Assembly (NCBI RefSeq): GCF_947623445.1
Contig: NC_135244.1
Coordinates: forward strand, 17,112,860 to 17,176,859
Length of the DNA stretch: 64,000 bases
Reading direction: 5' to 3'
DNA from: Clavelina lepadiformis
Lineage: Eukaryota > Chordata > Ascidiacea > Aplousobranchia > Clavelinidae
The notes beneath the pieces are model-generated. The model was not told the DNA's origin. It searched no databases and saw only the letters and a list, made by a program, of their open reading frames with translations. The translations under genes were made by a program, and so were the position numbers. This document shows, piece after piece, positions 1 to 13,166 of the stretch (position 1 is the stretch's first letter; each line of letters opens with the position of its first letter).

Positions 1-804
1 TATTTGGTTGCCTTTTGTGGCTATTGTATGACGTCTCATGGTAACAATTGCTATTTCATCAACCTATATTCCACTTCTTAACAATATCTCATTGTTTTTA
101 TTAAGGTCGTATTGTTATACAACATCATCATGCGAAATGTCGCAGCGTTTGAATTTGAGCATCTTTAAAAGTTATAAGCGTTTACGCTATTTACATTTAA
201 TACTTAATAGAGTAAGGTAATAATTAAATCATCATTGAAAATATACTTCTTCTCTTCTTCTTCTGTTTAAACTAACGAAAGTTTAAATTTACAAACACTT
301 TTTTACCTTCGGATTAAGGCTCGAAAGTTGTTCATGCAACGAACAAGCTGCTCAAGATGCCCTTTAGAACTACATGGCTGTGTGCATTTTCGTTACAATG
401 ACCAAAAAACAGACGACACTCTTATCCTCTACTGCCATATAGTGTTGTAGATGGTCGAGGTATTAATTATAAAATCGACACTTCATTATAAGTAAACTAG
501 TAAATACTTTTTCACTTATTTGACGGTTTTCATCGCTTTGTCGAACAAACTGCTAATTGCCACTCCTTCATGCAAATTCAGATGAAGATGTCTAACTTGC
601 TCCTCAAACTTTATCACATGTATACCTAGTATTTTTATTACACTTCTATCAAAAGCTTTCTTGCGCTACCACCTCTTATTTTCGCGTTATTTTAATCATT
701 CTTTCAAACTGGAACTGCACGAAGGGAAGCTGGAGATTCGCAAAATATTGATTTGTAAGTTATTGTGCGGCGTACTGAAACTCACTTAGCATATTCTACA
801 TTCA
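1..804. other. Flank beyond the actin 3' end
   Basis: AT-rich sequence with no supported gene, repeat or RNA. Confidence 0.5.
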
Positions 805-810
805 TTTATT
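805..810 (-). terminator. Candidate poly(A) signal of the actin gene
   Basis: AATAAA on the minus strand, about 185 nt beyond the actin stop codon. It is the first canonical signal seen downstream. Confidence 0.55.
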
Positions 811-993
811 AAAACGAAAACTGATTTACATTTCAAAGGTATAAGCACACAAATTGTACGCAAGGATTTTTTTCTATATTTTAATACGGGGCGTAACCAC
901 AGTTAAACAATCACGGCTATAACTTATCCAGCGCTAACTTTCATTGATAAGATCTCTAAAACCGGAAACGTAGTGCGAAGCATTTCATCGCGC

Positions 994-2651
<1,658 letters not shown>

Positions 2652-2941
2652 TCAGTATGGATTGTTTTTTGATAAAGGTAAGATGAAATAATACAACATT
2701 TTCTGTTGAGTAAAGAAAGCAGCCAATGGCAAATGGGATAGGTATCGGTGACTGCTATAGCCCAACATATGAATATTATTAGGTATTTGTTTTCTAAGTT
2801 TAAGAGTATATTTAGGCTCATCTAACCTTTTCGCAGGTTTTAAGTTAAAATTCTTTCGTGGTACGAATATCCAATACCAAAAGATAAAGCTTATTTTAAA
2901 AGTTGGTTAGAGATATTTACTTATTAATTTGTCTATCGGTA

Positions 2942-3078
2942 TTTATATATAAGGCAGCCTGCTTTGTAATCCAGTGGGGAATACCATTAATCACTGAAAA
3001 GGGTAACATTTGACAGCTGAGAAAAAAGGCCACGGAAAGCCATTAGCTGTCTAGGAAGGAACCCCGGAACAAATTTGG
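2942..3078 (-). promoter_or_regulatory. Candidate actin promoter: TATA box, E-box, near-CArG
   Basis: Read on the minus strand, TATATAAA lies at 2942-2949, about 330 nt upstream of the actin ATG, leaving room for a 5'UTR intron. Upstream are a CAGCTG E-box at 3014-3019, the site type bound by MyoD-class factors, and a one-mismatch CArG box (ACAAATTTGG) at 3069-3078. Muscle actin promoters in chordates commonly use such sites. Their function here is inferred. Confidence 0.5.
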
Positions 3079-3079
3079 T

Positions 3080-6000
3080 CATAACCATCTAAGTTTATCG
3101 CACTAATTGCCCCGATAACGAACCACTTAAGGAATTCATTTAGCTCGAGAACGGGTCTATGTTAAACCTCAATAAGATCTGTGTGGAGCTATCTCATCGA
3201 TGCGTTTGTTATTTATCGGTTTCAAATTGATCTTGACGCACAATCTACCGTCGTCTAACGGTCTTGGTTATTGATGTAGGGTTAAAATAACTATTGATGA
3301 CACCAATTAAACCTTCTATTAGTATTAAATAAAAGTTTTCCAGTAAGAAGGAAATTTTTATTGAAGCGTTATAAAACAAAAAAACCGAATGAAAGATTTC
3401 TATTTAGACGGCCCAAAACTGTTGTACAAATTAAAACATACACTCTACAGTATGAACAAAGCAAAAATTAAGAAGTAAAGAAGAAATTAAAGGAATAAAC
3501 TTGAAACCAATTGTTAGATTTTTAAGTAGTTAAACATACCAAAGTTATATACCTGAATTTTTGCAGCATTATGTACAAATTGCAACTTTTTAGAATTTAG
3601 TTCCCATTACTGGCTCTTAATTTTGCTTCTTAAAGCTTAATTTTGGTAAAGTTTGATTTTTAAATTTGATATTTTGACAATATTCCTTTGACGTAACGAG
3701 ACAAGGTACATTTACTCACGCCAGAATAATTTTGCTACGCAGAGCGTAGCCCCGAAAAAATCGGCATTTCATGATTACCGCAAGACTCTATCATAACCCG
3801 AAATATTTTAGGTACTGTTATTCATTCGTTAACGAAGATTTTTTTAACATCTGATTTTTATAAGTTTCCTCCATTCTGTGCAAACGGCAGAAACAAATTT
3901 GTGCTTTACCCGCTGCATTTTTTTCACTCTTTTATACTTCGACGTCAATGCATTGACATTGTATTTGTTATGTATGCTACGAATGCTGTAGTAGCTAACC
4001 GCGCCTCGTACACTAATATTCCATATAGGAATAGGAACTTAATTATTCCTATGTACAATTAATACCAATATCTAACATAGTTCAATATAACCAACCTGTT
4101 AGTCTGTGGGTGGACTTCTACAAGTTACTCTTCGGCTGTTTTTGCTGACTGAGGTGCCGAGTTTAGTCACCGGTCCAATTTATATCATTTTGCGGCTGTC
4201 GGTCGATCTTCGTCATCAGGGAATGCAAGTCAGTTGTCGGGAGTGCAGTCATTCCGGCATCCTTATTTGGAACCGCCGTTGTTGCTCTCTTAGTGATCCA
4301 AGCGGACATTTGCGCTTATGGTTGCTTGAAATCTTCCTCATCGTTTCTCTTTATCGATGACGTACCCCATCTCTGCGTCTGGTTACTCTGCAAAGTTGCG
4401 TTTCTTCACTGTGACGTTATCTTCTCATGTGAACTGCTCACAGATACTGCGATAACAGCGGCTAATTTACTCCAGTGTAAGTCATTGCATAGGCGTGGTA
4501 ATGGCTGCCTTATTAGGCGTTGGGCCATCTGGGTAAGTGCTAGAGCGCCTTGAATAAAACTTCATCAGTGACATGGTTTAGCTACGCAGTACATAGAATA
4601 AAATTTTACCTAAACAGACCAGTGAGTTTTGCATTATGTTTTTAGTGAATCACAATCATATTTGCGTTTAATTAAACAGGTTTTGTGAAAACTAATTTTA
4701 AAAAATTGTCAATTTGATTATGTGAAACACCGTTTTGCAAAAAAATGTTACTCATTCACAATACCCACGCACAGATATACTTTCACTAACGTGTCTATTA
4801 AGTATTGATATTGTTTTTTTTGTGAAGATGTTTGTAAACTAAGTTTTGTCATTTCTCATTCGCAACAATACCAAATTTACAGAGCGTTTGACTTGTATAC
4901 GATTTTATCATGATTTGCAGTTTCACTTGCGATCAAGCTTTTGTTTAAAACGCGTTCTCCTATATGGGAACCTAGTAAATTTAACGTTAGTGACAAAAGT
5001 CATGGAAACTTATCCGAGATCATGAACTATAAAGAATTTTAAGTTTGTTGAACGCAGTTATGATGAGTAGCATAAGCAAAGTTGGTGTGAAATAGTTTAT
5101 AACAGGAAGACTGGCTGTGGCATGACTGGTTTAATTAAAGCCACACGGTTCAAACAAAACAGTTGTTCCCTTGTGGTTTTTAAGAGATTTCAGCATAACC
5201 GTCTATATAAGCATCGCAGTTTCCAGCGTTCCCCGAGGACCCTTGACAGTAATACTGCATTTGGTTGTGCATGCCTTGTGTTTGGAGAACCTTGGTATGA
5301 TAGATCATCTTGTGTGTCTTCTTTGAGCTTCCAAGTTCGATTGAGTGAACATATTCGGTGACATAAATAATTCTGTATAACACGTTTTGGCCTGCACTAT
5401 ACAAGCAGTTTTTAGGAAAACAAGCAATAATCACTGCAAAATAGCAATTAAAAATTTTACAGTTACTTCATTGCAAAACATTTTATCGTAAATATCTCTC
5501 TCACTTTGACAATTCTAATCATCATCGGCATATGCACGATAACAAGCTTGAAAGAATTCTGTTTTAACATGTATACGCATTCAAATCCGTTTATTTGAAA
5601 CTTACTGCATCACGCCAACAGTGGTATAATTTTGAATACAAACATACACAAAAACAGAAAGTTTAAACAAAAGGCCTTCGAAATTGTAGGAGACGGAAGG
5701 CACAACTCATGCAGGAAAGGATTTTACAATAAACGCAGCAGCAGTAAGGAAGCACGGGCATTCAAAAACGTTGGAGTAGACAAGGCTACAAGAATAAATT
5801 TGTAATTATACTGAGAACATGAAAAAATAATTTAGGACGGCAATCATAAAGACTGAGATATTGAATTTAGTGAAACTAATTATTGATACTTTCCACTGTA
5901 CAGAGCACGTGGCGGTTAAGTGCACAAGAAACGACGGAGTAGTCATTTAAGTAAAGAACGTCCACAAAGTTAGAAATCAACTCGCAAACCTGACATGAAT

Positions 6001-6163
6001 ACAACCATAGCTACGTGTAAGGCGAAACGAAAGTCTCTCCACACAGTGCGATGCGTACACTCTGCCAGTGTTTCTGTCAGTTGCATTTGTAAGATGCAAA
6101 TCACGAGAAGCCTATCGTTAAATTCCTGAAGTTTTAAAGGGCTTCAGTTCTAATACTATCACG
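3080..6163. other. Intergenic between actin 5' side and TRPC 3' end
   Basis: No gene is supported. A locally GC-richer block at about 4100-4560 has long open frames on the plus strand and a minus-strand frame broken by a few stops, without a recognisable domain. The TRPC 3'UTR must lie in the right part; AATAAA on the minus strand at 5590-5595 is a candidate signal. Confidence 0.4.
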
Positions 6164-9100
6164 TCATGCATTTGACTCTTCGATTGTTGTGCTGCCTCTG
6201 CGTCCACCAGTGGATCGGTTAATCGACACATCATCGTGTCTAAAGTCAGGCAAAAGATATCTTCGCATGTACCTGAATGAGAACGAACACCAAGTATAAA
6301 AACACGATACAAAACCAGCTTATTTTTAAATCAGAAATATTATGATGAAACCATGATCGTGTTTAAAGCTAACGTAAAGACATACCTTGTTGCAATTCTT
6401 GTAACCGCTTCGCGGTATTTCTGATTTTCTCGAGTGCTGCTGGTAATATCTTCGCCACTTGCGCCGTTGCGTTTCGCATTATGGCGTGATGGAGACGACT
6501 TTATGCAGCAGCATTTTTTAAAAGAATTCTGTGGAAGTCAAGATAGTGAATTTCGCGTTGACGTAACTTTATATTTTTGAAAGTTAGGTAACCATTCTGG
6601 AAATTTATCAACAAACAGGATATTACTACCGCACCTATCTTGACTTAAACAGCTACCTTTATGTATCGAAAAACACTCTTCAAATCTCTTGGAGAAGGAA
6701 TTAAATTCATCGGAGGAGGACGAGGATAAATTCCCTTGCGGATGAACTTCATCCACATTTCAGAACGATGAAACTTCCACTCCAGTTCCGCGTTGTCTCT
6801 AACTCGATCGAAGGAATGAGAAAGCATAGCGACTAGAACGTTGAGCATGACCACTACTGCCCATAAATGAAAGAGCATGGAGACAATCTGTCCCGAAGTT
6901 TCACTGATTATCTAGAAAAAATATCGGCTACATTTAAAATATGATTGTAGTACTATATGGTATAAGAAAAAAAATAATCTAAAAGCCTTGTTAACACAGC
7001 CGTCAAAATGAAAAAACCTCATCCCGTTTCACCCACCACTGTCATTTCTTTGTTTTCTCCTGGTAGTGATGTGGCTTGTGGAGGTTCTGAACCCCATCCG
7101 TATCCATACAAAGTCCAATATTGCTCCAGAACAGAGTCGCCGAGATTGGAATAAACGGGGTAGCATGTGCTGTTTTCTTCTGGTGGGTCCAGGCATCGCT
7201 GGTGTTTTACAGTAGCATTTGTACCATGATTTGTCTGTTAATGCATCACCAATGTAATAACGAAAGCATACCAAAGCCGTAAATAAATAGAATAAAGATC
7301 TCTGCATGCTATATAGCTTAATTAAATAGGCTATGACACTTGCAGAGTTAAACGTAATCGGCTGTTGCTGTCCTGCAGGCTAAAAGTAGAGCATCTTTTC
7401 ATGTCGCGTTAGCCCATTTTTCGTTCTATATGGAAATTAAAGCACAGTTTTCATATTAATTGGTAGTACCCACCCTTCCATAAGACCAGAAGACCTGAGT
7501 CATAGCACAAGCAAATGCAAAGAACGTCACCAGGAAAATGGTAAGAAACCTCATGGTGTCCAGCAACATCTTATCAAGTGAAAGTTGCAGTGGACCTGAC
7601 ATTGAAAATCTTATTAGTGAGTTGTTAAGAATTATCTTCAAACGGCCGTATTGCTACAACCGCGCACTTTGCAACCAGTTCAACGGTTATAGCAATTTGT
7701 ATGTCACTGCATTTACCAAAGGTTCGGTCAGTGTATAACATTTCCATGGCCCTGACAAATATAAGAAGGTACACCAGAGCCAAAGCTGCTTCTGAAATCG
7801 CAATATGCCAGGAATCCTCTACACTCCATTTTGAACGGTCGCATGAGTCCTGTAAGGAATAGGCTAAACGTTTCGTCATTACGAAGCATTTGCGTGGGCA
7901 CAGCCCATCAAAGAGTACCAATTATACGCATTGTAGTGTAATTTACAATAGCTTAAGTCGAAATTCAGTAATTTAAAAGTTAGCCCTTAGCAGACGTTTA
8001 CCTGATACGTCATGTTGGTACCCGCTAATATTGCATTCGGATTGCTGAACGCGTTACAGTCATAGCCACGATTTGGGTCATCGAATGTAACACTGTCATA
8101 TATCTTGAGTGCTATTATGAAGGTGAAAAGAAGGTTTGAAGCCATGTCATTCAGCTGCCACACGTTGGCAACTGTATTGAACAGATTCATCTCGCGAAGC
8201 TTTTTGATCTGGAATATATGTAAAGTACATATTTAGGTCATTTATCGCTCTTGTATAGGAAACTAGTACCATCTGTACACACGTGATGTTTCACAAGCTG
8301 TATGCGGAAAATGAATATTTTAAAGCAATTATATGACATCCGCCTTACCACGTTTACAATGCGGGCCAGCACCCAAACCAGGACGACATAATCGAGAGGA
8401 CTAGGAGGCCAACCCAGACAGTCACACGATGCGTCACCCGTGGTAAGCAGGATAAGACGAAGAACCATCAAAAGAAGAAAAAAAATCTCTGACGTGATAT
8501 GGCAACTCATGTTAACAACAGGGTTACGAAGAAGTCGCCCAATTCTACAAAAATGAAGGTAAAACGTATTAGGTTGGTCTCGTATTGGTATTGGGTTCTG
8601 TAACGAAAGTAGCAATGCATTGCGTTGATTAAATGGCACAGATGAGGAAATAGAAACCTTGGCGTACGGACTTACTTAGACTCGGGAGCGACTATGAAAG
8701 CAAGGCATAGAATTGGAAAAATAAGGCCAAGCAGTATGCGAGTCATGTTAGTGCGCCATCCGTGATCTTGTTTAAATAGAGTACCCAGGCGCAAGGTGGA
8801 GATAGCAAGTTGACTGTTATCGTGAGCAACAAAACGCTTCATTCGAACTTCAATTGCCCTGTGAACGGGCATGAGGAAACTTCGCTGACTAATCTACGTT
8901 AAACATTACGATAATCGTTAAAAACTCAGAAATATAATTACACGTGAACATTAAAACCGGCCAAAGCATATCGTTTGGCAACGGATTGCATTAATATAGG
9001 TGTCATAGAGCAAGTTTTCCGATATAGTCAACCATCTCTATAAAAACTTCTGGTCAAAATCTTACCATGCGTGCCTGGCCAGGTGGATCGAAGCGTAGAA

Positions 9101-12100
9101 GGCTGACGAGGTCATGAGAGCAACGCGCTTCGCTTAACAGGTCACAGGCAAATTCCTCAACCTGTGCAAGGAAAAAAAGTGACTATGGTAAAGCTTACTG
9201 TATATGTAAATCTGTACAAATGGTAAATGAATTGTTAACGTTGACTACTTCGTAACAGACTATTCGTATTCGTCCATGTATTTACATAGGGCATCTATTA
9301 GCCTACTACCAGGCTACCTGCATTGGCCATGCCAACAATGGAAACGCATCTGGCGTCATTTAATTATTAACAAACAACGATTGCTAGGTGTTTCCAAATT
9401 ATAGAAGCTTACAGTCATGAATGACCAATGAACACATGCATGCTGAAGGGAAGTATTTCTCCACCTTTTCGTCCCAGGCCTCACTTTTGCTTTCGAAAAA
9501 AATGTTTCGCCCCAGACATCAGTGGCGTATTTAGGATTGGGTTTAAGCCGAAAGGTGACCAAACGTTTTTGTAAGCTGAGTCTAAAATTCAAGCATTTGC
9601 CCGTCTCGGCAATCGCCCAAAATGGATTTTTATGCCTCAAAAACGGCTTAAGAACGCCTCGAAATGTAATGTAAATCTCACATTTATACGTAGAAAAGGA
9701 AGCCATTTATGATGTACAATCACGAAACGCCGTATACTGTACGTTTTTTTTCTGTTATATTATCGCCAAAATGTGGTCGAAAACAAGGGAATGCAATGAA
9801 AGAAATGGAACAAAAATGAAGCCGATATATATGGCTCCCAAACATTTGGTTCACGAGCGGATTTTAAAAAACTGTTTTCATAAAAAGTGGGGGGTTGCCC
9901 TCCTACTTAGTACATTATTGAACAGGTACAGCTGCATTCTCATTCAATTTTAAAGTGAAAGTTGCAAAAAGTTATTAAATATTTCTTAAAAGTTTAACAA
10001 CACTTCACCAAAATTTCGCCAGGGTCCACGTTAAGACCGCCACCTATACTTCGGCGACTTGTTACTACCAGAGCGATTACAAGAAGCAGAAGGCACACGG
10101 CCAATGCTATTTCTTACTTGTTCAGCGAGAGGAAGATAAAGTGATCGCACCGTTGGCTCGTCGCTTGCTTTCTTTTTAAGTTTCCTGTACAACAGAAATA
10201 TCTCCTCTAAAAAATCCCATTTCTGTGTGTTGCCTGAAAGAAAGACAGTAATTGTAAACGATCCAAAGACAGAACGATAAAAATTGATTTATTGTGGATG
10301 CCTGCCGTGTCGCGAAGATTTAAATATGTTTGCTAACGGAAATAGGATTCGTAAAACCTGTTCTCACATGGTGTAAAACCTATATAGGTGTATACCTATA
10401 CAGTCCTCAACACTGTTACCGTGTTAATTCCTTACAGTTGTGCTGTTGTTTATAACCGCAACAGCGCAGTTGTTGATGGTTTCTGGTGGTTAACTATATA
10501 TAGTATTCGTTTAAAATCCCCTTTTAAACATTTCCTTGCGTTTTTTCATTGCAACGTAAAATTACCAAGCGTGCTAACGAACAGAAACCGAAAACCGTCT
10601 ACTGTACAAAGAAGTCAACAGAATTTGAGTTTATAGGAAAAAAAGCCAAAATACAAATTATCATGTTAAGAGTGGCACGCGATGTCAGGGTTTACTTTGG
10701 TAAAGAAGGTTATCGGGGTTTCCAATCTCTATCACTGACCGTGCCCCTTTGTTTCGTTAGAGCATTCTTAATATCCCTACAAGTCTATAATATTGAGATG
10801 AAATCCACGCTAATATTGAGATGCACAGGTCAAGAAAAAAATTTATCCTCAAACTATGTGAAATTTAATCTCGTTCCTCCGTTTGGAAACCTATATGATC
10901 TCATATAGGTACACAAAAAACGCACACAATATATTCTCATGCGTAGTAGTTTATGGCAACTACTTAAAAGCATATGTATCCACTTTCAACATGTCTTCAT
11001 GCAAATAAAGTGGACATGCGAGTCGAACATTCAAACTTTTTTACCTTCAAAACCCTCGTTAAACATCATTACCAGGTAAGCTGGGCTTGCCATGGCACGA
11101 TAATAAAGAATTTCATTATTCGATCTGTCCCAGGCCTTTTCCAGTACGGTTTTGTTATCTGCTTGAGATTTCTTGCTTTTCTTGGAAGAATCTCTTTTGT
11201 CCGCCTGGCCTGTAATTCTGCACAAAGAAATATTTGTGTTAGCTGCAGTTTGATAAATTGGCTGTAATAATAAGCTGAATGCAATTTACTCCTTATTGCC
11301 AACTGGGCACCACCGGAGCCTGACATGTAATTGGTCTACCTGAAGTTGTGCGAGTGGAGTATTTTCAGCATGACGTAATCGTTCTTGTGAGCTGCCAGTT
11401 GAATTGGGGTTAAACCTAAAATTTTCATGAAGCACACAGTTACATTTTCAAAAACCCCCAGAAATGATGAATGTTTTGAAATATGAGAGCCAGCCTGTTG
11501 ATAATACCTGGTGGATAGAAGGAGTCTTCCCCGGTTATAACCTGAGTAGTATCCTTGTCGTATTTCATGAACAGCTCTACTATGTCGTAGTAGCCAAAGT
11601 CAATTGCGTGGTAGAGACATTCTTCAATTTCCACCTGGTGCATTTAATGCGAAGCACATTTATACAGTAATTATTTATTTACCAAGCCAAAATCTACAGT
11701 ATTTTGGATCTTCATAAGCGAAATCCCTGTTACTGATGGATCAAACAGCGGGACATGCTAAAACAAGATTTTTGAATGCGCTTCATGTTAATCACGTTCG
11801 CAAATACGCTATAGACAAAGAACATGAAAACTAAAGTTTATACGTACCTTGTAAGTTAAAAGCAGCTCTAACATTTCCACATTTTGATGCAGCATCGCAA
11901 TAAACATGGCGGATCTTCCCCACTGGTCTTTGCAATTTCGATTGAACGTTATCGGTTTTGAAGGGTTTTGCGAATTTTTTGCTTTGAGATAAGGACTGTC
12001 GGTTCTTCTTGGGCTTGGATCTTTAGTCAGCGTTACCGGTAACGGTGTGGGTGTCGTTCCTTTAACCTTCTTCCACAACTTGTTTGAAGAGAATTTAGTC

Positions 12101-13166
12101 CTAACAGGAGTCCTTTTGTTTGGCGCAGAGCGCGCTTCAACTGGCGTGCTCTGGTCCAATTCGACCATCTCAACTATGACTTCGTTTTCCGATCTTGGGA
12201 GTTTTTCTGCTTCGATTTCCGTAGGAAAACCTCCTAACGATCCATGGTGAAAAACATCGTTTTTGACGTTGCTTACGGCACCGTCCCCATTAAGTTTTTT
12301 GTCACCTTCGCAGTCACTATCATCAGCTGACCCGTTTTCTTTGAGGATGTTTTCCACCGTTTCTAAGTCTCCGCTCTCGACAGCCCTGTTTTTTGAGTAA
12401 ATGAAAGCCTCAAGTAAAAGCTGACAAGAATTTAACTAAATTTCATTCGATTGCGTTTGCTAGTTGATGGTTACCAAGCAGGTAAGTTGGCTTGTTGTCA
12501 AACAAAATACACGTTTGCTAATGTAGCTTACAATTTAAGCAGTATACCAATGAAAAAATAAACGTTATTTACTTCAAGTAGGTCAACTCTTCCTCTTGGA
12601 TGTGCGACGTGTGTTTGTTGAAGTATGAGCAGGCGAAATTACTGAGCGACAAGAACTTTGCATAGTGGGAATTGTGACGACGAGGCAAGGTAAGGGCATA
12701 ACCATTATCTTTGTTGTCACCGCGTTTGCCCATTCTCTCTAAGGTCATGATCTTTTTGCTAAAGTTTACAATATTGGCGTTAGCTTGAGCTATTTGAAAC
12801 AGTGAAAAAACACTACTTAGGTCTAAAAGGGTTTGCCATGCTGATGAAAAGCAGTAAGGCGGTTAACAATACGTTCAAAATGATCATTCAACAAAGTTTT
12901 GGGAGAATTAATTTACAGTATAATATCTGCAAAGATATGTACTGGCAGCATGTATTGACCACGTATGAAATTTTTATATAGCCTAGCGGTTCTAGGCCAT
13001 GTACAGCAAGGCCCTTGTATAAAAGCCCAACTTACTCTGAATTCATGGATGATTGTTGGATGTGGTCTCTGAAACCTAATATTCGTCTTGGAGACTTAAA
13101 CTTGTTGCCATAAAAACTACTTTCAACTTTGCGGTCATCATCCGAGCAAAGTCGCCGAGTGGACAT
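6164..13166 (-). CDS. TRPC-family cation channel, 17 exons
   Basis: Minus-strand exons: 13036-13166, 12573-12758, 11848-12385, 11508-11634, 11340-11415, 11045-11217, 10118-10233, 9066-9161, 8676-8893 (or to 8884), 8349-8544, 8002-8208, 7717-7849, 7474-7595, 7037-7234, 6657-6911, 6386-6528, 6164-6272. Every phase agrees, giving about 1,007 residues. Order of parts: an N-terminal arm; the first repeat KAVESGDLETVENIL near residue 106; a long Ser/Thr/Lys-rich insert (about 120-250); further ankyrin-type segments (GRSAMFIAML, LTPIQLAAHKND); the pre-S1 and S1 stretch GLIFPILCLAFIVAPES; S2-S5; a pore region with Cys pair and NAT and NST glycosylation sites; S6 NVLVAML; the TRP box EWKF at 883; a CCC cluster; and a short C-terminus. 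It is a plasma-membrane non-selective cation channel by family. The usual LFW pore motif is QYW here (811-813). The upstream TCTTAG before the ATG may be a 5'UTR or leader splice site. The subtype is not assignable. Confidence 0.9.

Noticed and set aside
10021..10233. Minus-strand open frame NTQKWDFLEEIFLLY... ending RWRS as the last exon of a separate gene
   Set aside because: A GTAAGA donor after LYLPLAEQ and matching phases place its first 116 nt as a TRPC exon; the rest is intron read-through.
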